From contig DVLH01000035.1 of the NCBI GenBank assembly GCA_018715585.1, positions 1 through 7,330 on the forward strand: 7,330 nt of DNA, in the 5' to 3' direction. Position 1 is the first letter of the stretch, and every line of letters starts with the position of its first letter. The notes under the pieces are model-generated. The model saw only the letters and a list, made by a program, of their open reading frames with translations. It did not search any database and was not told the DNA's origin. Below are positions 6,351 through 7,330 of this stretch, piece after piece. The stretch comes from Candidatus Aphodomonas merdavium (GTDB taxonomy: Bacteria; Bacillota; Clostridia; Christensenellales; Aristaeellaceae). Position numbers and translations under genes: made by a program.

Positions 6351-7330
6351 ATGAAGAAACTGCTTGCTGTGGCGCTGTGCGCTGCCCTGATGCTCGTGGG
6401 CGTAGGCGCACTGGCCGACTATCCCGAAAAGCCTGTAGAGTGCATGGTGCAATGGGCTGCGGGCGGCGGGGCGGACCTTGCGTTCCGTGCGCTTGCCGAA
6501 GTGTTCCCCAAATATGCCAATGGACAGCAGCTTGTGATCAAGAACGTCCCGGGGGCATCCGGAGCGACGGGCTGTGTGGAATTTAAAGAAACGGCGGTAG
6601 GCGATGGATATCAGATCATGCACTGGTCCAACGCCCATGTGTCCAAGGTGCATATGAGCATCGTGGACTATGACAACGACAGCTTCCGCCATGTCGCGCA
6701 AATCGTGGAAAGCGCGAACTATCTGCTCGTGCAGAAAGACGCCAAATGGCAGACAATCGAAGAGTTTGTTGCCGATGTGCTCGCCAACCCTGGCATGATT
6801 ACCGTGGCGAACGCTGGCATCGGCGGCGGCAACCACATTGCGGCACTCCTGTTTGAAGAGGCGATCGGCGGCGAGCTTGCCCATATCACGTATGACGGCG
6901 GCGCCGGCGAAGTCACCGGCCTGCTGGCGGGCGAGGTAGACGCGGCCATGTGCAACACGCCGGAAGGCATGCCGAACGTGGACGCGGATCAGTTCCGCAT
7001 TCTTTGCTCCTTTGCTTCCAAGCCGTTCAAGGCTTATCCGGACGTTCCCCTTGCTTGCCAGAGCGATCTGGAGGGCCTGAACGGCTTGGTTATTGAGCAG
7101 TGGCGCGGCGTTTCGGTTCCGTTGGACACGCCTGATGACATCTGCGAGAAGCTTGAATCCATTCTCGAACAGTGCGTTGCGGATGAGGACTTCATCGCGG
7201 CGTGCGACTCGATGAACATCGTTGCCCGCTTCCGCAACAGCGAGGAGTTCACCGAGTTCTCCGCCAGCGAAGATGCCCGCTTTGAAGAACTTATCAAATC
7301 CAAGGGCTTTGGCGACCGCTACGGCCAATA
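6351..7330 (+). CDS. Tripartite tricarboxylate transporter (TctC/Bug) solute-binding protein, stop cut by window edge
   Basis: Exported substrate-binding subunit of a TctABC-type secondary carboxylate transporter. The ATG at 6351 follows AAAAGGAG by 8 bases. The 326 visible codons end in ...RYGQ, then TA at 7329-7330, so the stop (TAA or TAG) is almost certainly cut by one base and the protein is complete; the family is about 320-330 residues. The signal peptide is MKKLLAVALC...VGVGALA, with probable cleavage after Ala22 and no lipobox Cys. Family motifs: DYPEKPVECMVQWAAGGGAD (23-42), where the AAGGG.D loop contacts the ligand carboxylate in Bug structures; KNVPGASGATG (64-74); NAGIGGGNHIAALLF (154-168); and YDGGAGEVTGLLAGEVDAAM (181-200). 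The mature part has eight cysteines, unusual for an exported protein. The membrane subunits TctA and TctB would be expected beyond 7330. The ligand is unknown, probably a carboxylate. Confidence 0.92.
   Translation, partial: MKKLLAVALCAALMLVGVGALADYPEKPVECMVQWAAGGGADLAFRALAEVFPKYANGQQLVIKNVPGASGATGCVEFKETAVGDGYQIMHWSNAHVSKVHMSIVDYDNDSFRHVAQIVESANYLLVQKDAKWQTIEEFVADVLANPGMITVANAGIGGGNHIAALLFEEAIGGELAHITYDGGAGEVTGLLAGEVDAAMCNTPEGMPNVDADQFRILCSFASKPFKAYPDVPLACQSDLEGLNGLVIEQWRGVSVPLDTPDDICEKLESILEQCVADEDFIAACDSMNIVARFRNSEEFTEFSASEDARFEELIKSKGFGDRYGQ

Noticed and set aside
6318..7328. Long - strand open frame (336 codons) opposite the binding protein gene
   Set aside because: The + strand frame has the promoter, ribosome binding site, signal peptide and TctC motifs. 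The antisense product resembles no family.

Overview
The window is a GC-rich bacterial segment of compact, ordinary protein-coding DNA. Strong AGGAG-type ribosome binding sites, two near-consensus sigma-70/sigma-A promoters and the gene families present fit an anaerobic Bacillota (Clostridia-like) genome. That placement is an inference: no marker gene is present, and the unanchored, cysteine-rich binding protein at the right end leaves other anaerobic phyla open. I see no rRNA, tRNA, CRISPR array, transposase or integrase.

Left part (1-2461, + strand): the 3' bulk of azlC, then azlD overlapping it by ATGA, together a two-component branched-chain amino acid exporter. After 68 bases follows a complete MATE-family multidrug/metabolite efflux gene. 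A hairpin able to terminate transcription in both directions (2471-2501) separates it from the convergent block on the other strand.

Middle part (6117 down to 2526, - strand): a probable three-gene transcription unit. In order of transcription it encodes an M24-fold ('pita-bread') protein that has lost four of the five usual metal ligands, a Gfo/Idh/MocA-type NAD(P)-dependent dehydrogenase, and a major facilitator superfamily transporter. The first two genes are 43 bases apart. The third lies 129 bases further, behind a very stable hairpin whose T-tract faces the wrong way for this operon.

Right part (6118-7330): a 233-bp divergent control region carries a clear promoter on each strand (TTGACA-17-TATCCT leftward, TTGACA-17-TAAAAT rightward), several palindromes over the leftward promoter, and a tandem 7-bp repeat 21 bp apart. 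The rightward promoter drives a TctC/Bug-type solute-binding protein of a tripartite tricarboxylate transporter. This gene has no stop codon inside the window, but it is full length, because the window ends two bases into what is almost certainly its stop.

Taken together, the right two thirds look like a substrate-inducible uptake and catabolism locus. The binding protein, with membrane partners presumably beyond the right edge, would capture a small carboxylate. The metal-free M24-fold protein could then cleave or convert it, the dehydrogenase could oxidise or reduce it, and the MFS protein could move a substrate or product. The substrate cannot be read from sequence. The M24-fold protein is the most unusual component.
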